A stretch of DNA of 64,000 nucleotides from Pseudomonas putida (lineage in GTDB: Bacteria > Pseudomonadota > Gammaproteobacteria > Pseudomonadales > Pseudomonadaceae), in contig NZ_CP066306.1 of NCBI RefSeq assembly GCF_016406145.1, positions 4,774,001 to 4,838,000 of the forward strand, read 5' to 3'. Shown in pieces: positions 37,903 through 47,902 of the stretch. Under the pieces are notes generated by a model that did no database searches, had not been told where the DNA came from, and saw only the letters and a list, made by a program, of their open reading frames with translations. Positions within the stretch are counted from its first letter, which is position 1, and each line of letters starts with the position of its first letter. A program made the position numbers and the translations under genes.

Positions 37903-37986
37903 TGGGGTGGCAGCCGTGCGCGAGGTGAGAAGCCCGTGTTGGAGTCACCACGGTCAGGCCTAAGCCTGCACGCGCACAGCTGCCAT
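37903..37986 (-). ncRNA. C4-type antisense RNA (chromosomal copy)
   Basis: Read on the minus strand, it has the same fold as the copy at 19634. The outer stem is TGGCAGC (forward 37979-37985 strand) with GCTGCCA (37908-37914), followed by the inner stem GTGCGCG/CGCGCAC. Hairpin 1 is CAGGC-TTAG-GCCTG. Hairpin 2 is CCGTG with a 10-nt loop GTGACTCCAA closed by CACGG. The loop block ACTCCAA (forward 37939-37945) is complementary to TTGGAGT at the next gene's ribosome site (forward 37855-37861). The block CTTCTCAC (forward 37925-37932) is complementary to GTGAGAAG in the leader (forward 37891-37898). A further GTGAGAA lies upstream (forward 38013-38019). Confidence 0.85.
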
Positions 37987-38184
37987 AAAAACGGCCGACT
38001 ACCAACAACGAGTTCTCACACTCGCTCGCCATATGGGCGAACCGTGAAGTTATCGCTGTAGTCCTTCCCCGCCTATCAGGCGGCATCCGACACGCATCGT
38101 AGGATAATTCGCCAAGCCCGTCTTTCTGAAGCATTTGGTTTCAGGTTCAGAAACTTCTTACACATGACGGGCGATGCGATTGTT

Positions 38185-38298
38185 GTAGGAGCGGCCTTGT
38201 GTCGCGAAAGGGCCGCAAAGCGGCCCCAACGATACCTGTGGCGACCCTAAAATCCTGAGGGCGCTTCGCACCCTTTCGCGACACAAGGCCGCTCCTAC
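38185..38298. repeat. Perfect 28-bp inverted repeat
   Basis: Arms at 38185-38212 and 38271-38298, beginning GTAGGAGCGGCCTTGTG and ending CGCGAAAGGG, with a 58-bp spacer containing GGGCCGCAAAGCGGCCC. A repeat family widespread between genes of P. putida-type genomes. No gene in 37987-38318. Confidence 0.85.
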
Positions 38299-38318
38299 GA
38301 TGACCGTGTCGGCGGTGG

Positions 38319-38702
38319 TCAAGCCACTTCAGCCCCGTCATCCGGCCAATGCGGCTCGTTGGCCCCCGGTGGCGTCAGCGGCGGCAAACCATAAGCAGCA
38401 CGTGCATCGTCGCAACTGGGGTTGTGTACGCCACCCTCCCACGACGCTTCGAACTCACGGCAAGGGCTGGAACGGTTGGCGTAAATGGTGCACGCCACCT
38501 CGGTGCCGATCTCGCCCTTGAGGCTGACGCAGCGGCAAGGCTTGGCATCGGTGCCGATCATGGCTACCCGGGTCGGGTTGATCTGCACCACCAGGTCATC
38601 GGGCACAACGCCACCGGCTGACTGGCATTCGCCCCAGAAGAAGGACACACGGAAGTACCCGCAGCAGGCGCCGCAGTCAAGGCAAGGGTTGTATTCGGAC
38701 AT
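38319..38702 (-). CDS. YkgJ-family cysteine cluster protein
   Basis: 127 residues with the YkgJ Cys pattern: C-x2-C-x2-C near the start (PCLDCGACC), then CRCVSLKG, ACTIYANRSSPCREF. These Cys probably bind a metal or Fe-S cluster. Function unknown. Stands alone. Confidence 0.9.
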   Translation of the reverse strand: MSEYNPCLDCGACCGYFRVSFFWGECQSAGGVVPDDLVVQINPTRVAMIGTDAKPCRCVSLKGEIGTEVACTIYANRSSPCREFEASWEGGVHNPSCDDARAAYGLPPLTPPGANEPHWPDDGAEVA

Positions 38703-38791
38703 GATGGCACGGAAGGGGAAGGTTATTGTTATCGGGGCTGGCCCGCGGCGCCATTTGTAATCGAAGCCAGGTCGGCTGAGAAGAGGGGCAA

Positions 38792-38849
38792 CGAAAAATA
38801 GTTTGCCGTCGATCCGGCAAACATCAGGGGCCGCATGGCGGCCCCTGAT
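38792..38849 (-). terminator. Tandem hairpins after alaC
   Basis: Hairpin ATCAGGGGCCGC (38823-38834) / GCGGCCCCTGAT (38838-38849), then GTTTGCCG/CGGCAAAC (38801-38822), followed on the minus strand by TATTTTTC. Confidence 0.8.
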
Positions 38850-38855
38850 ACAGCA

Positions 38856-40064
38856 CTATTTGCGGCTCAGGCCATCAGCCCGGAACATCTGCCGGATGCC
38901 CCGTATCGCCTGGCGAATCCGGTCCTGGTTTTCGATCAGGGCGAAGCGCACGTGGTCATCACCGTAATCGCCAAAACCGATGCCCGGCGAGACACACACC
39001 TTGGCTTCAGCCAGCAGCTTCTTGGCAAATTCCAACGACCCCAGGTGGGCGTACTGCTCGGGTATCTTGGCCCATACATACATCGACGCCTTGGGGTTTT
39101 CGACCATCCAGCCCAGCTCATGCAGGCCTTTGACCAACAGGTTGCGGCGCTGGCGGTACTGCTCGGCGATGTCGCGCACACACTGCTGGTCACCTTCGAG
39201 CGCCGCGATTGCCGCGACCTGCAAGGGCGTGAACGTGCCGTAGTCGTGGTAGCTCTTGATTCGCGCCAGGGCGCTGACCAGCTCAGGGTTGCCGACCATG
39301 AAGCCGATCCGCCAGCCGGCCATGTTGTAGCTCTTGGACAGCGTGAAAAACTCCACGGCAATGTCCTTGGCACCCGGCACCTGCATGATCGACGGTGCCT
39401 TCCAGCCGTCGTAGACGATATCGGCGTAGGCCAGGTCGTGCACCACCAGCACGTCATACTGCTTGGCCAAGGCCACCACGCGCTCGAAGAAGTCCAGCTC
39501 CACGCATTGGGCAGTGGGGTTGGACGGAAAGCCGAGGATCATCATCTTAGGCTTGGGGATGGACTCGCGGATCGCGCGCTCGAGCTCGTTGAAGAAGTCC
39601 ACACCGGGCACCAGCGGCACCGAACGCACCTGGGCACCGGCGATCACTGCGCCGTAGATGTGGATCGGGTAGCTCGGGTTGGGCACCAGCACGGTGTCGC
39701 CCTGGTCGAGCGTGGCCAGCATCAAGTGGGCCAGGCCTTCCTTCGAGCCAATGGTTACGATGGCTTCGCTTTCCGGGTCGATGTCGACCTCGTAGCGCTG
39801 CTTGTACCAGTTGGAAATGGCCCGGCGCAGGCGCGGGATGCCGCGAGAGGTGGAATAGCCGTGGGTGTCTTCACGCTGGGCAACCTGCACCAGCTTCTCG
39901 ACGATGTGCGGCGGGGTAGCGCCATCGGGGTTACCCATGCTCAGGTCGATGATGTCCTCGCCACGGCGGCGGGCGGCCATCTTGAGCTCGGCAGTGATGT
40001 TGAAGACGTATGGGGGGAGACGATCGATGCGCGCAAAGCGGCGCGGCGAACCAGGGTTGGCCAT
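38856..40064 (-). CDS. alaC: Alanine transaminase AlaC
   Basis: PLP-dependent class I/II aminotransferase interconverting pyruvate and alanine. The 402-residue product has the PLP lysine in [16 protein letters not shown], the Asn-Pro motif [12 protein letters not shown] and a C-terminal substrate Arg region ([16 protein letters not shown]). The start [21 protein letters not shown] is conserved. It stands alone, with a terminator after it. Confidence 0.94.
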   Translation of the reverse strand: MANPGSPRRFARIDRLPPYVFNITAELKMAARRRGEDIIDLSMGNPDGATPPHIVEKLVQVAQREDTHGYSTSRGIPRLRRAISNWYKQRYEVDIDPESEAIVTIGSKEGLAHLMLATLDQGDTVLVPNPSYPIHIYGAVIAGAQVRSVPLVPGVDFFNELERAIRESIPKPKMMILGFPSNPTAQCVELDFFERVVALAKQYDVLVVHDLAYADIVYDGWKAPSIMQVPGAKDIAVEFFTLSKSYNMAGWRIGFMVGNPELVSALARIKSYHDYGTFTPLQVAAIAALEGDQQCVRDIAEQYRQRRNLLVKGLHELGWMVENPKASMYVWAKIPEQYAHLGSLEFAKKLLAEAKVCVSPGIGFGDYGDDHVRFALIENQDRIRQAIRGIRQMFRADGLSRK

Positions 40065-40253
40065 GGTTTCCTCTGAGTACGTAAGCGCCCGGAACCGTCC
40101 GAGCGACGCTGGCCGATGTGGCGGCCTGAATCAGAAGATAATGCCGAAACAGCATGACTGTAAAGGACATAACCCTGTTTTGTTAGAACTTTTCAGATGT
40201 ATTTTTTGAAAATCAGAGATTTATGTTTCCAAGCCGATGATAGGGCCAGAATC

Positions 40254-40286
40254 GAAAAAAAAACCCGGCACATGGCCGGGGTTTTC
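40254..40286 (-). terminator. Terminator after cyoE
   Basis: CCCGGC (40264-40269) / GCCGGG (40275-40280). On the minus strand it is followed by a long T run (forward A run 40255-40263). Confidence 0.85.
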
Positions 40287-40304
40287 GTGTAACAGGCGAA
40301 TGTA

Positions 40305-41192
40305 TCAGCGTGCGTAGGTCATCAGCACGTCCGCAGCGGTCTGGCTGTCCACACCCATCATCACGCTCAGGGCGGTAACGGTGAGGATGGAGAAGCCGAA
40401 TACCTTGCGGGCCCACTTGCTGTCGTCCTCGGCCTTGTAACCACCCCAGGCCATGTACAGCCAGTACAGGCCCATGGCAGCTGCCACGGCCAGGTAGCCG
40501 AGGCCGGCATAACCGCCGAGGGTGAGCATCAGGGTAGCGAGCACGAAGGCCAGCACGTACAGCACGATCTGCTTCTTGGCCGCAAGAATACCGCGTGCCA
40601 CCGGCAGGACCGGAATGTTGGCGGCGCTGTAATCCTTGAAGCGGAAGATTGCGATCGCGAAGCTGTGCGGCATCTGCCACAGGCTGAACATCACCAGCAG
40701 GGTCACTGCCGCCAGGTCGAAGCTGTTGCTAACGGCGCAGTAACCGATCACCGGAGGCATGGCACCGGACAGGCTGCCAACCAAGGTGCCGTGCACCGAT
40801 TTGCGCTTCAGCCAGAGGCTGTAGAAACCGACGTAGACGATGAACCCGATCAGCGCACAGAACGCCGACAGCGGGTTGGCCTGGACATACAGCAGGCTGA
40901 AGCCCGCCACCCCGAGGAGGGTGGCGTAGACCAGCGCGAGGGTCAGCGACATGCCGCCCTGGACCATGACGCGGTTCTTGGTACGTTCCATCTTGATATC
41001 GATGTCGCGGTCGATGCAGTTGTTGAACACACAACCGGACGCAACCACCAGGGACGTACCTATGACCACCGCCAGGAACAGGGCGAAGTCTACATGGCCC
41101 TTCGAGGCAAGGAAGAAACCGCCTGCCACGGAAAGCACGTTACCGAAAATGATCCCCGGTTTGGTGATTTGGATAAAGTGCTTAACGGACAT
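40305..41192 (-). CDS. cyoE: Protoheme IX farnesyltransferase (heme O synthase)
   Basis: Converts heme B to heme O for the bo3 oxidase. The 295-residue, multi-helix membrane protein has the prenyltransferase motif [18 protein letters not shown] and the second Asp-rich loop [15 protein letters not shown]. Last gene of cyoABCDE. Confidence 0.96.
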   Translation of the reverse strand: MSVKHFIQITKPGIIFGNVLSVAGGFFLASKGHVDFALFLAVVIGTSLVVASGCVFNNCIDRDIDIKMERTKNRVMVQGGMSLTLALVYATLLGVAGFSLLYVQANPLSAFCALIGFIVYVGFYSLWLKRKSVHGTLVGSLSGAMPPVIGYCAVSNSFDLAAVTLLVMFSLWQMPHSFAIAIFRFKDYSAANIPVLPVARGILAAKKQIVLYVLAFVLATLMLTLGGYAGLGYLAVAAAMGLYWLYMAWGGYKAEDDSKWARKVFGFSILTVTALSVMMGVDSQTAADVLMTYAR

Positions 41193-41203
41193 GCAGTCTT
41201 ACC

Positions 41204-41536
41204 TCACTTGGCCATCATTTCGTAGTGGATGCTGAACATGATCCACAGCGACAGGCCGACCAGCAGTGCAATCACCATGGTGGTGAACAGGAACGTCGAC
41301 ACGTTGGAACGCTGCTCTTTCGAGCGGTCCATGTGCAGGAAGTACACGAGGTGCACTACCACCTGGATGACGGCCATGGCCACCACGATCAGGACGGTCA
41401 GGTTCTTCGGCAGGCTCGGGTACATCACCAGGCCGAACGGGATCGCGGTCAGGATGATCGACAGTACAAAGCCGATCATGTAGGACTTCACGCTGCCGTG
41501 GTTACCTTCGTGATGAGTGTCGTGTGCGTTAGCCAT
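41204..41536 (-). CDS. cyoD: Cytochrome bo3 oxidase subunit IV
   Basis: 110-residue subunit with three membrane helices (near 17-37, 46-66 and 80-103) and the family opening [19 protein letters not shown]. Its ATG overlaps the cyoC stop by one base. Confidence 0.96.
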   Translation of the reverse strand: MANAHDTHHEGNHGSVKSYMIGFVLSIILTAIPFGLVMYPSLPKNLTVLIVVAMAVIQVVVHLVYFLHMDRSKEQRSNVSTFLFTTMVIALLVGLSLWIMFSIHYEMMAK

Positions 41537-42159
41537 TACAGAACCCCCAGCAGGTAAACGACGGTGAATACGCAGATCCAGACCACGTCCAGGAAGTGCC
41601 AGAACAGGCTCAGGCAGCTCATGCGGGTCTTGGCGGTCGGCGTGATGCCGTGCTTGTTGATCTGGTACATCATGATTGCCATCCAGATCAGGCCGGCGGT
41701 CACGTGCAGGCCGTGGGTACCTACCAGGGCGAAGAAGCCCGACAGGAAGCCACTGCGCTGCGGGCCGTAGCCCTCAGCGATCAGGTGATGGAACTCGTAG
41801 ATTTCCATCGCGATGAACGCAGCACCGAACAGGAAGGTCACTGCCAACCAGCCCAGCACGCCTGCTTTCTTGCCGTCGAACATCTTCAGCATGGCGAAGC
41901 CGAAGGTGATCGAGGACAGCAGCAGGAACAGCGTTTCTACAGCTACGAAATCAAGCTGGAAGATGTCATGACCCGACGGGCCGCCGGCAAAACTGCCGGA
42001 CAGCACCGCGTAGGTGGCGAAGAGCGACGCAAACAGGATGCAGTCGGTCATCAGGTACAGCCAGAAACCGAGTACGGTCATCTGGCCCGAGTCGTGGTGG
42101 TGATCGTCGTGCCCATGGTCGTGACCATGAGCAGCGCCGTGGATTACTTGACTGGACAT
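41536..42159 (-). CDS. cyoC: Cytochrome bo3 oxidase subunit III
   Basis: 207-residue subunit III with five helices; the His-rich start ([17 protein letters not shown]) is normal. Segments [21 protein letters not shown] and [19 protein letters not shown] identify the family. Between cyoB and cyoD. Confidence 0.97.
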   Translation of the reverse strand: MSSQVIHGAAHGHDHGHDDHHHDSGQMTVLGFWLYLMTDCILFASLFATYAVLSGSFAGGPSGHDIFQLDFVAVETLFLLLSSITFGFAMLKMFDGKKAGVLGWLAVTFLFGAAFIAMEIYEFHHLIAEGYGPQRSGFLSGFFALVGTHGLHVTAGLIWMAIMMYQINKHGITPTAKTRMSCLSLFWHFLDVVWICVFTVVYLLGVL

Positions 42160-42162
42160 TGA

Positions 42163-44181
42163 TTACACCCGCTCAAACGATTCGACACGTGCGCCGGCAG
42201 GCAGAGCACCTGCTTTGGCCAGCGCTTTCATGCGCTCGCCTTCGATGCGCGCCACTTCTTCGGCCGGAACCATGTAGCCCTGGTCGTCACGCGCAGCGTG
42301 GCGAACGAAGACAGCGATGGTCGCAACCAGGCTCGCGCCCACCAGCCACCAGATGTGCCAGATGAAGGCGAAGCCGAAGACGGTCAGGAACAGGCCCATG
42401 AACAAGCCGGTAGCAGTGTTGCTCGGCATGTGGATCGGCTCGTACTTGCTCGGTGCCTTGTAGGCAACACCGGCTTCCTTGGCTTCGTGCCAGCAGTCCA
42501 GGCCAACTTTCTCAGGCATGTGGGCAAAGTTGTAGAACGGAGGTGGCGACGAAGTCGACCATTCCAGGGTACGGCCGCCCCATGGGTCGCCGGTCACGTC
42601 CAGGTTCTGGTTGCGGTCGCGGACCGAAACGTAGATCTGGATCAGCTGGCAAGCGATACCGAACAGGATCAGCACGGCGCCGACGACGGCAACGTACAGG
42701 TAGGGTTCCCACAGCGGGTTGTCGGAGTGGTTCAGACGACGGGTCATGCCCATGAAGCCCAGGGCATACAGCGGCATGAATGCAACGTAGAAGCCCGAGA
42801 TCCAGAACCAGAAGGCAGCTTTGCCCCACTTCTCGTTCAGGGTGAAGCCGAAGGCTTTCGGGAACCAGAAGGCGAAGCCGGCAATGTAGCCGAATACCGC
42901 ACCACCGATGATCACGTTGTGGAAGTGAGCGATAACGAACAGGCTGTTGTGCAGCACGAAGTCAGCACCTGGAACAGCCAGCAGAACGCCGGTCATGCCA
43001 CCAATGGAGAAGGTGATCATGAAGCCCAGGGTCCACATCATCGGTGCGGTGAAGCGCACACGGCCCTGGTACATGGTGAACAGCCAGTTGAACAGCTTCA
43101 CACCCGTCGGAATGGAGATCAGCATCGTCGCCAGGCCGAAGAAGGTGTTGACGCTGGCGCCGGCACCCATGGTGAAGAAGTGGTGCAGCCATACGGCAAA
43201 GCCCAGGATGGCGATCGCGCCCGATGCGTAGATCATCGAGTGGTGGCCGAACAGACGCTTGCCGGAGAAGGTCGAAGTCACTTCCGAGAACACGCCGAAG
43301 GCCGGCAGGATCAGGATGTAAACCTCAGGGTGACCCCACGCCCAGAACAGGTTGACGTACATCATCGGGTTCCCACCAAGCTCGTTGGTGAAAATATGGA
43401 AGTCCAGATAACGGTCAACAGTCAGCAGTGCGAGTGCAGCGGTCAGGATCGGGAAGGAAGCGACGATCAGCACGTTGGCCCAGGTGCAGGTCCAGGTGAA
43501 GATCGGCATGTCCATCAGTTTCATGCCAGGTGCGCGCATCTTCATCACGGTGACGAGGAAGTTCACACCGGTTAGTGTCGTACCCAATCCGGATAGCTGT
43601 AGCGCCCAGATGTAGTAGTCGACACCCACCCCAGGGCTGTACTGAATGCCCGCGAGCGGCGGATAGGCAACCCAGCCGGTCTTGGCGAATTCACCAACGC
43701 CCAGCGAGATGTTGACCAGCAGCACGCCTGCCAGCAGCAGGTAGAAGCTCAGGGAGTTCAGGAACGGGAAGGCAACGTCACGTGCACCGATCTGCAGAGG
43801 AACCGCAAGGTTCATCAGGCCGGTGAAGAACGGCATCGCCATGAAGATGATCATGATCACACCGTGAGCGGTGAAGATCTGGTCATAGTGTTCAGGCGGC
43901 AGGTAGCCTTCGGAGCCGCCGGTAGCAGCAGCCAGCTGGGTACGCATCATGATGGCGTCGGCAAAGCCGCGCAGCAGCATGACCATCGCGACGATGATGT
44001 ACATCACCCCGATTTTCTTGTGGTCGACCGTGGTCAGCCACTCGGTCCACAAGTAGGTCCACTTGCGGAAATAGGTGATAAGGCCGACGACAGCGATACC
44101 GCCGAGCGCGATCATGGCAAGCGTCACCATGACTATCGGCTCGTGATAGGGTATCGCCTCCAGGCTTAATTTACCGAACAT
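42163..44181 (-). CDS. cyoB: Cytochrome bo3 oxidase subunit I
   Basis: 672-residue catalytic subunit holding low-spin heme B, heme O3 and CuB. The His ligands appear in [12 protein letters not shown] (heme), [12 protein letters not shown] (CuB, with the cross-linked Tyr), and HHFFTMGA and [10 protein letters not shown]. About 15 membrane helices. Pumps protons while reducing oxygen with ubiquinol. Confidence 0.98.
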   Translation of the reverse strand: MFGKLSLEAIPYHEPIVMVTLAMIALGGIAVVGLITYFRKWTYLWTEWLTTVDHKKIGVMYIIVAMVMLLRGFADAIMMRTQLAAATGGSEGYLPPEHYDQIFTAHGVIMIIFMAMPFFTGLMNLAVPLQIGARDVAFPFLNSLSFYLLLAGVLLVNISLGVGEFAKTGWVAYPPLAGIQYSPGVGVDYYIWALQLSGLGTTLTGVNFLVTVMKMRAPGMKLMDMPIFTWTCTWANVLIVASFPILTAALALLTVDRYLDFHIFTNELGGNPMMYVNLFWAWGHPEVYILILPAFGVFSEVTSTFSGKRLFGHHSMIYASGAIAILGFAVWLHHFFTMGAGASVNTFFGLATMLISIPTGVKLFNWLFTMYQGRVRFTAPMMWTLGFMITFSIGGMTGVLLAVPGADFVLHNSLFVIAHFHNVIIGGAVFGYIAGFAFWFPKAFGFTLNEKWGKAAFWFWISGFYVAFMPLYALGFMGMTRRLNHSDNPLWEPYLYVAVVGAVLILFGIACQLIQIYVSVRDRNQNLDVTGDPWGGRTLEWSTSSPPPFYNFAHMPEKVGLDCWHEAKEAGVAYKAPSKYEPIHMPSNTATGLFMGLFLTVFGFAFIWHIWWLVGASLVATIAVFVRHAARDDQGYMVPAEEVARIEGERMKALAKAGALPAGARVESFERV

Positions 44182-44184
44182 CTC

Positions 44185-45129
44185 TTACTCCTCTGCACCG
44201 GCAGCTGGTTGCGTACTCGATTCCACACCCGTGGTGGTGGCCAGATCTTTGCTGCCTGCTTCTTCGTGGACCGGCTTGCCGCGGTTCATGCCTTCGTACT
44301 TGTCGACGATGGTCTGGAACAGCTCCGCTGGCGCCTCGCTGTACAGCGCGACTGGGTTGTATTCGCTAGGCTTGGCCAGTGCTTCGTACTCGGCCTTGCC
44401 CAGTTTCAGAGGCGACTGCTTCACTTCGGCGACCCACTTGTCGAAGTCTTCCTGGGAAGTGGCAGTAGCCTTGAATTTCATGCCGGTGAAGCCAGCACCG
44501 CTGTAGTTGGCGCTGATACCGTCAAACACGCCGTTTTCGTTGGCGATCAGGTGCAACTTGGTGGTCATGCCGGCCATGGCGTAGATCTGGCCGCCCAGGC
44601 CCGGGATGAAGAACGAGTTCATCACGGCGTCGGAGGTGACGCGGAAGTTGACCGGGGTGTTAGCCGGGAAGTTGATCTTGTTGACCGTCGCGATGCCCTG
44701 CTCCGGGTAGATGAACAGCCACTTCCAGTCCAGTGCGACCACGTCGATCTGGATCGGCTTCACGTCCGAATCCAGCGGACGGTATGGGTCCAGCTTGTGG
44801 GTGGACTTGTAGGTGACATAACCCAGGGCAATGATGATCAGGATCGGGATGATCCACACAGCAGCCTCGATCTTGGTCGAGTGCGACCAGTCCGGGGTGT
44901 AGGTGGCCGCCTTGTTGGAAGCACGGTACTTCCAGGCGAAGGCCACGGTCATGATGATGACCGGGATCACCACCAGCAGCATCAGGCCGGTAGCGATGAG
45001 GATGAGGTTCTTTTGCTCAATGCCGACCTGACCTTTCGGGTCGAGCAGGGTCCAGTTGCACCCGCTGAGTAAAAGCATGCCTAAAAAGGGCAATATGCCA
45101 AACAGTCTGGGGTAACGCTTTTTACTCAT
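44185..45129 (-). CDS. cyoA: Cytochrome bo3 oxidase subunit II
   Basis: 314-residue subunit II, a lipoprotein with lipobox LLSGC near residues 21-25, two membrane helices and a periplasmic cupredoxin-like domain. As in quinol oxidases, the CuA ligands are absent. First gene of the cyo operon, with a leader of about 370 nt from the predicted promoter. Confidence 0.97.
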   Translation of the reverse strand: MSKKRYPRLFGILPFLGMLLLSGCNWTLLDPKGQVGIEQKNLILIATGLMLLVVIPVIIMTVAFAWKYRASNKAATYTPDWSHSTKIEAAVWIIPILIIIALGYVTYKSTHKLDPYRPLDSDVKPIQIDVVALDWKWLFIYPEQGIATVNKINFPANTPVNFRVTSDAVMNSFFIPGLGGQIYAMAGMTTKLHLIANENGVFDGISANYSGAGFTGMKFKATATSQEDFDKWVAEVKQSPLKLGKAEYEALAKPSEYNPVALYSEAPAELFQTIVDKYEGMNRGKPVHEEAGSKDLATTTGVESSTQPAAGAEE

Positions 45130-45687
45130 CTCACGACCTCTAGATCAGCTTGCTTCAATGCAATTTGTGTTTTGGTAGCCAACACTTCGTCCTGCCAAGT
45201 GAGGCATTTCGCGCCCGAATACGCTCCTGCCTGGGGTCCGACTGCAGGACCTTGGCTCAAGCGTGTTAGCGGTGCTTATGGTTTCGTAGGCAACAGGCCT
45301 GTACTTCAGACCAAGTCCATTTGGTGCGGGAAAACGCGGAGGGGTATCCGCCCGGTATCGCCGCTGGGCGAAACTTGACGAAGTCAGCAAAAGAAAGCGC
45401 TGGGGCTTCCTTCAATCCTGCGACTCGCAAGCAGTGCCGAACGGAAATTGGGGGCGATTGTAGTGAGGTCGCCAACCCTTGACTATGACTTATTGAGCAA
45501 CAGTCTTTTACAGAATGCGTAACAATACTGGTCAAAAATTCAACTTCGCGACAGTTTGTCGCACCCCGCTTGATAGGCCTCAAACCCGCATTGCGCAAGG
45601 CTTTGTGGTTGATCTGGATCAAGCGGGAGGCGACTTTTCCCTCTTCTCTGTGGGTGCAAAAGACCACAGCAAATTCGGGACTTATGT
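45130..45687 (-). promoter_or_regulatory. cyo operon promoter and long leader with an Anr/FNR-type box
   Basis: No convincing gene here. On the minus strand there is a -35 TTGACC (forward 45530-45535), 17-bp spacer and -10 TGTAAA (forward 45507-45512). About 370 nt separate it from cyoA. A perfect Anr/FNR box TTGATCTGGATCAA lies at 45609-45622, about 110 bp upstream of the predicted start point. In P. putida cyo is known to be repressed by Anr at low oxygen, which fits. The promoter call is a moderate match. Confidence 0.6.
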
Positions 45688-46194
45688 CTAAGGCTGGCGC
45701 CGATTGCGGTAGATGCCCAGCGGAACCAGGATGGCCGTCAGCACGAACGCCATCAGTGCCCATTGCGCCAGGGACAAACCGAGGATCGGCGGGTATGGCG
45801 TGCTGCAGAAACCGTCGACCTGGAATGCGAGCGGCCAGAGCTTGGCCAGCGGCAGGTCGTCGACGATCGGCTGCAGGGTATCGATACCGCAACTGACCAT
45901 GGGGTTGGCGAGTATATACACATGGTTGCCGGCCGCAACGATTCCGCCAATTGCGCTCAGCACCACCAGCCCTTCGAACAACGTCAGGCTGCGCCGCCCG
46001 GGCATCGCTGCGCCGATGAAGGCAAACACGGCGATGAACAGCAGGGCATAGCGTTGCAGGATGCACAACGGGCAGGGGGCTTCGCCGAGCACCACCTGCA
46101 TGTACAGAGCGCCACCGATCAGGGCGAGACAGATCCCCCCCAGCAGCACCAGAAAGCGCCGTTCCCGATTCAGGCGCGATGTTTGTTCGTTCAT
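45688..46194 (-). CDS. dsbB: Disulfide bond formation protein DsbB
   Basis: Inner-membrane oxidase that re-oxidises DsbA and passes electrons to quinones. Start ATG 46194 with AAGGA upstream gives 168 residues; an earlier ATG would add 17 unlikely residues. Four helices and both Cys pairs are visible: C-P-L-C in EAPCPLCILQRY, and the loop pair in MVSCGIDT and GFCSTPYPP. Co-directional with cyo. Confidence 0.94.
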   Translation of the reverse strand: MNEQTSRLNRERRFLVLLGGICLALIGGALYMQVVLGEAPCPLCILQRYALLFIAVFAFIGAAMPGRRSLTLFEGLVVLSAIGGIVAAGNHVYILANPMVSCGIDTLQPIVDDLPLAKLWPLAFQVDGFCSTPYPPILGLSLAQWALMAFVLTAILVPLGIYRNRRQP

Positions 46195-46502
46195 TGCCGG
46201 TTCCTTCGATGGATAGGGGCAGCGTGGTCCACCTGCCTGGCGCAAGTCTACACGCAGGTCTGACCGTTAGCGTGTCGAGGAAGCGGCAAGACAGCACTGC
46301 GAGGGCTATCCGGAGTGGGCTTGAGACCGGCAGGTGTGACGTCGGTTCAACGTTGGCCGGTAAAAAAGCGGCTGCCCGGGCGCCGCGCAGGGGCAAGCCC
46401 CTCGACACCCGGGAGTGAAGGATACAGTGATTAAAGGACGATTAACGATGAAAGATGGCTGGCACGATTCATCTTTCCTTTATATGCAAAGCAGCCCAGA
46501 AA

Positions 46503-46553
46503 CCACAGGTACGGCAGCGTACCTGTGGGAGCCGGCCTGGCGGCAATGGGGTC
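46503..46553. repeat. Hairpin with REP-like sequence after hmp
   Basis: CCACAGGTACG (46503-46513) / CGTACCTGTGG (46518-46528) with a GCAG loop, followed by REP-like GGGAGCCGGCCTGGCGGCAA. It could terminate hmp, with TTTCT following on the minus strand. No gene in 46195-46568. Confidence 0.6.
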
Positions 46554-46568
46554 AGAACAGTCAGTAGA

Positions 46569-47753
46569 TCACTCCAGAGCTGCCGCCGGCCCGAAGAACT
46601 CATAGCGGCTCTGCTGCTGGGGCACACCCAGCTCTTTAAGGTAACGCTTGATCACCGCCATGAAACCCTTGGGCCCGAGGAAGTACGCATCCACGTCACG
46701 CTCACCCGGCATCCATTCACCCAAAAGCTCCTGGCTCAACAGCCCCACCGCATTCGCATCGCGCGAACCATCATCCTCGGCATAGCAATAGAAGCGTTTG
46801 AGTTGAGGATGTTGCTGGGCCAGCCCATCGACCCAGTCACGGAACGCATGGACCCCTGCATTGCGCGCACAGTGGATGAAATGCACCGGTCGCTTGGTTT
46901 CAAGGGCCGCCTCGAGCATGGCCAGGGTCGGTGTGATGCCGACGCCGCCACTGATCAGCACCAGCGGCCTGTCACTGGCGGCAAGGGTGAAGTCGCCAGA
47001 CGGCGGGAACAGTTGCACGGTACTGCCGACCATCATTTCATGATGCAGGTAGTTGGACACCTTGCCGCCCGCCTCACGCTTGACGCTGATGCGGTATTGC
47101 TTGCCATCGCACAAGGCCGACAGCGAATAGTTGCGACGGTGCTCGGCGCCGTCGATGAACAGCTGCAAGCCGATGTACTGGCCCGGTTCAGCCTTGAGCA
47201 CCGGTTTGCCGTCGACGGGAGCGAAGTAGAACGAAACGATCTCGCTGCTTTCCTGCTCGCGGCGTACCAAGCGGAATTCGCGGGTGCCGCGCCAGCCACC
47301 GGCGGCCTCTTCCTTCTGTTTGTAGAGGCCTTCCTCGGCGCCGATGAGGATCTCGGCCAGCTGTCCATAAGCCGCACCCCAGGCAGCGATCACCTCTGCA
47401 GTGGCGATCTCCTTGCCGAGCACTTCCTCGATGGCACGCAGCAGGCAGCTACCGACGATCGGATAATGCTCCGGCAGGATCTGCAAGGCGACATGCTTGT
47501 TGATGATCTGGCCGACCAGGCCGCCGAGCTGTTCCAGCTGGTCGATGTGCCGGGCGTACATCAGCACGCCGTTGGCCAAGGCGCGCGGCTGGTCGCCACT
47601 GGCCTGATGCGCCTGGTTGAACAGTGGGCGCACTTGCGGATACTCGCTGAGCATCAACTTGTAGAAGTGGGTGGTAAGCGCCTCTCCACCGGTTTCCAGC
47701 AGCGGGACGGTGGCTTTGATGATTGCACGTTGTTCGGCATTGAGCATTTGCAA
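46569..47753 (-). CDS. hmp: Nitric oxide dioxygenase (flavohemoglobin)
   Basis: Oxidises NO to nitrate with O2 and NAD(P)H. The 394-residue product has an N-terminal globin domain (proximal His in NKHVALQILPEHY), an FAD-binding domain (RNYSLSA) and an NAD-binding domain (LISGGVGITPTLAML). Divergent from norR, with two NorR-type sites between them, as is usual for NO detoxification genes. Confidence 0.97.
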   Translation of the reverse strand: MQMLNAEQRAIIKATVPLLETGGEALTTHFYKLMLSEYPQVRPLFNQAHQASGDQPRALANGVLMYARHIDQLEQLGGLVGQIINKHVALQILPEHYPIVGSCLLRAIEEVLGKEIATAEVIAAWGAAYGQLAEILIGAEEGLYKQKEEAAGGWRGTREFRLVRREQESSEIVSFYFAPVDGKPVLKAEPGQYIGLQLFIDGAEHRRNYSLSALCDGKQYRISVKREAGGKVSNYLHHEMMVGSTVQLFPPSGDFTLAASDRPLVLISGGVGITPTLAMLEAALETKRPVHFIHCARNAGVHAFRDWVDGLAQQHPQLKRFYCYAEDDGSRDANAVGLLSQELLGEWMPGERDVDAYFLGPKGFMAVIKRYLKELGVPQQQSRYEFFGPAAALE

Positions 47754-47851
47754 CGACTCCTGAGCCAGAGGCTTCGAATGGTTGCATGTGCGGTATCAGT
47801 ATTCGTGCCAACATTAAATATCAATAAAATCAGTATTTTGGCTAATGACAT

Positions 47852-47888
47852 GTCAAAATGACCAGGCATGACGTATAGTCATTTGGAC
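47852..47888. promoter_or_regulatory. NorR-type enhancer sites between hmp and norR
   Basis: GTCAAAATGAC (47852-47862) and GTCATTTGGAC (47878-47888) both fit GT-N7-AC. A sigma-54-like -24 element, TGGCACG, lies on the minus strand (forward 47804-47810) towards hmp; its -12 part is imperfect. Confidence 0.6.
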
Positions 47889-47902
47889 CAACAGGAGTCC
47901 TT

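Noticed and set aside
28185..38298. CRISPR array or prophage in the middle core
   Set aside because: The repeats present (10-bp array, REP pair, 28-bp inverted repeat) have no regular spacers and there are no cas or phage genes.
45145..45390. 81-codon minus-strand ORF just upstream of cyoA
   Set aside because: No ribosome site or recognisable family; could be a small upstream gene but not supportable from sequence alone.
45266..46408. 380-codon minus-strand ORF over dsbB and its downstream region
   Set aside because: Out of frame with dsbB and Arg/Pro-rich without any domain.
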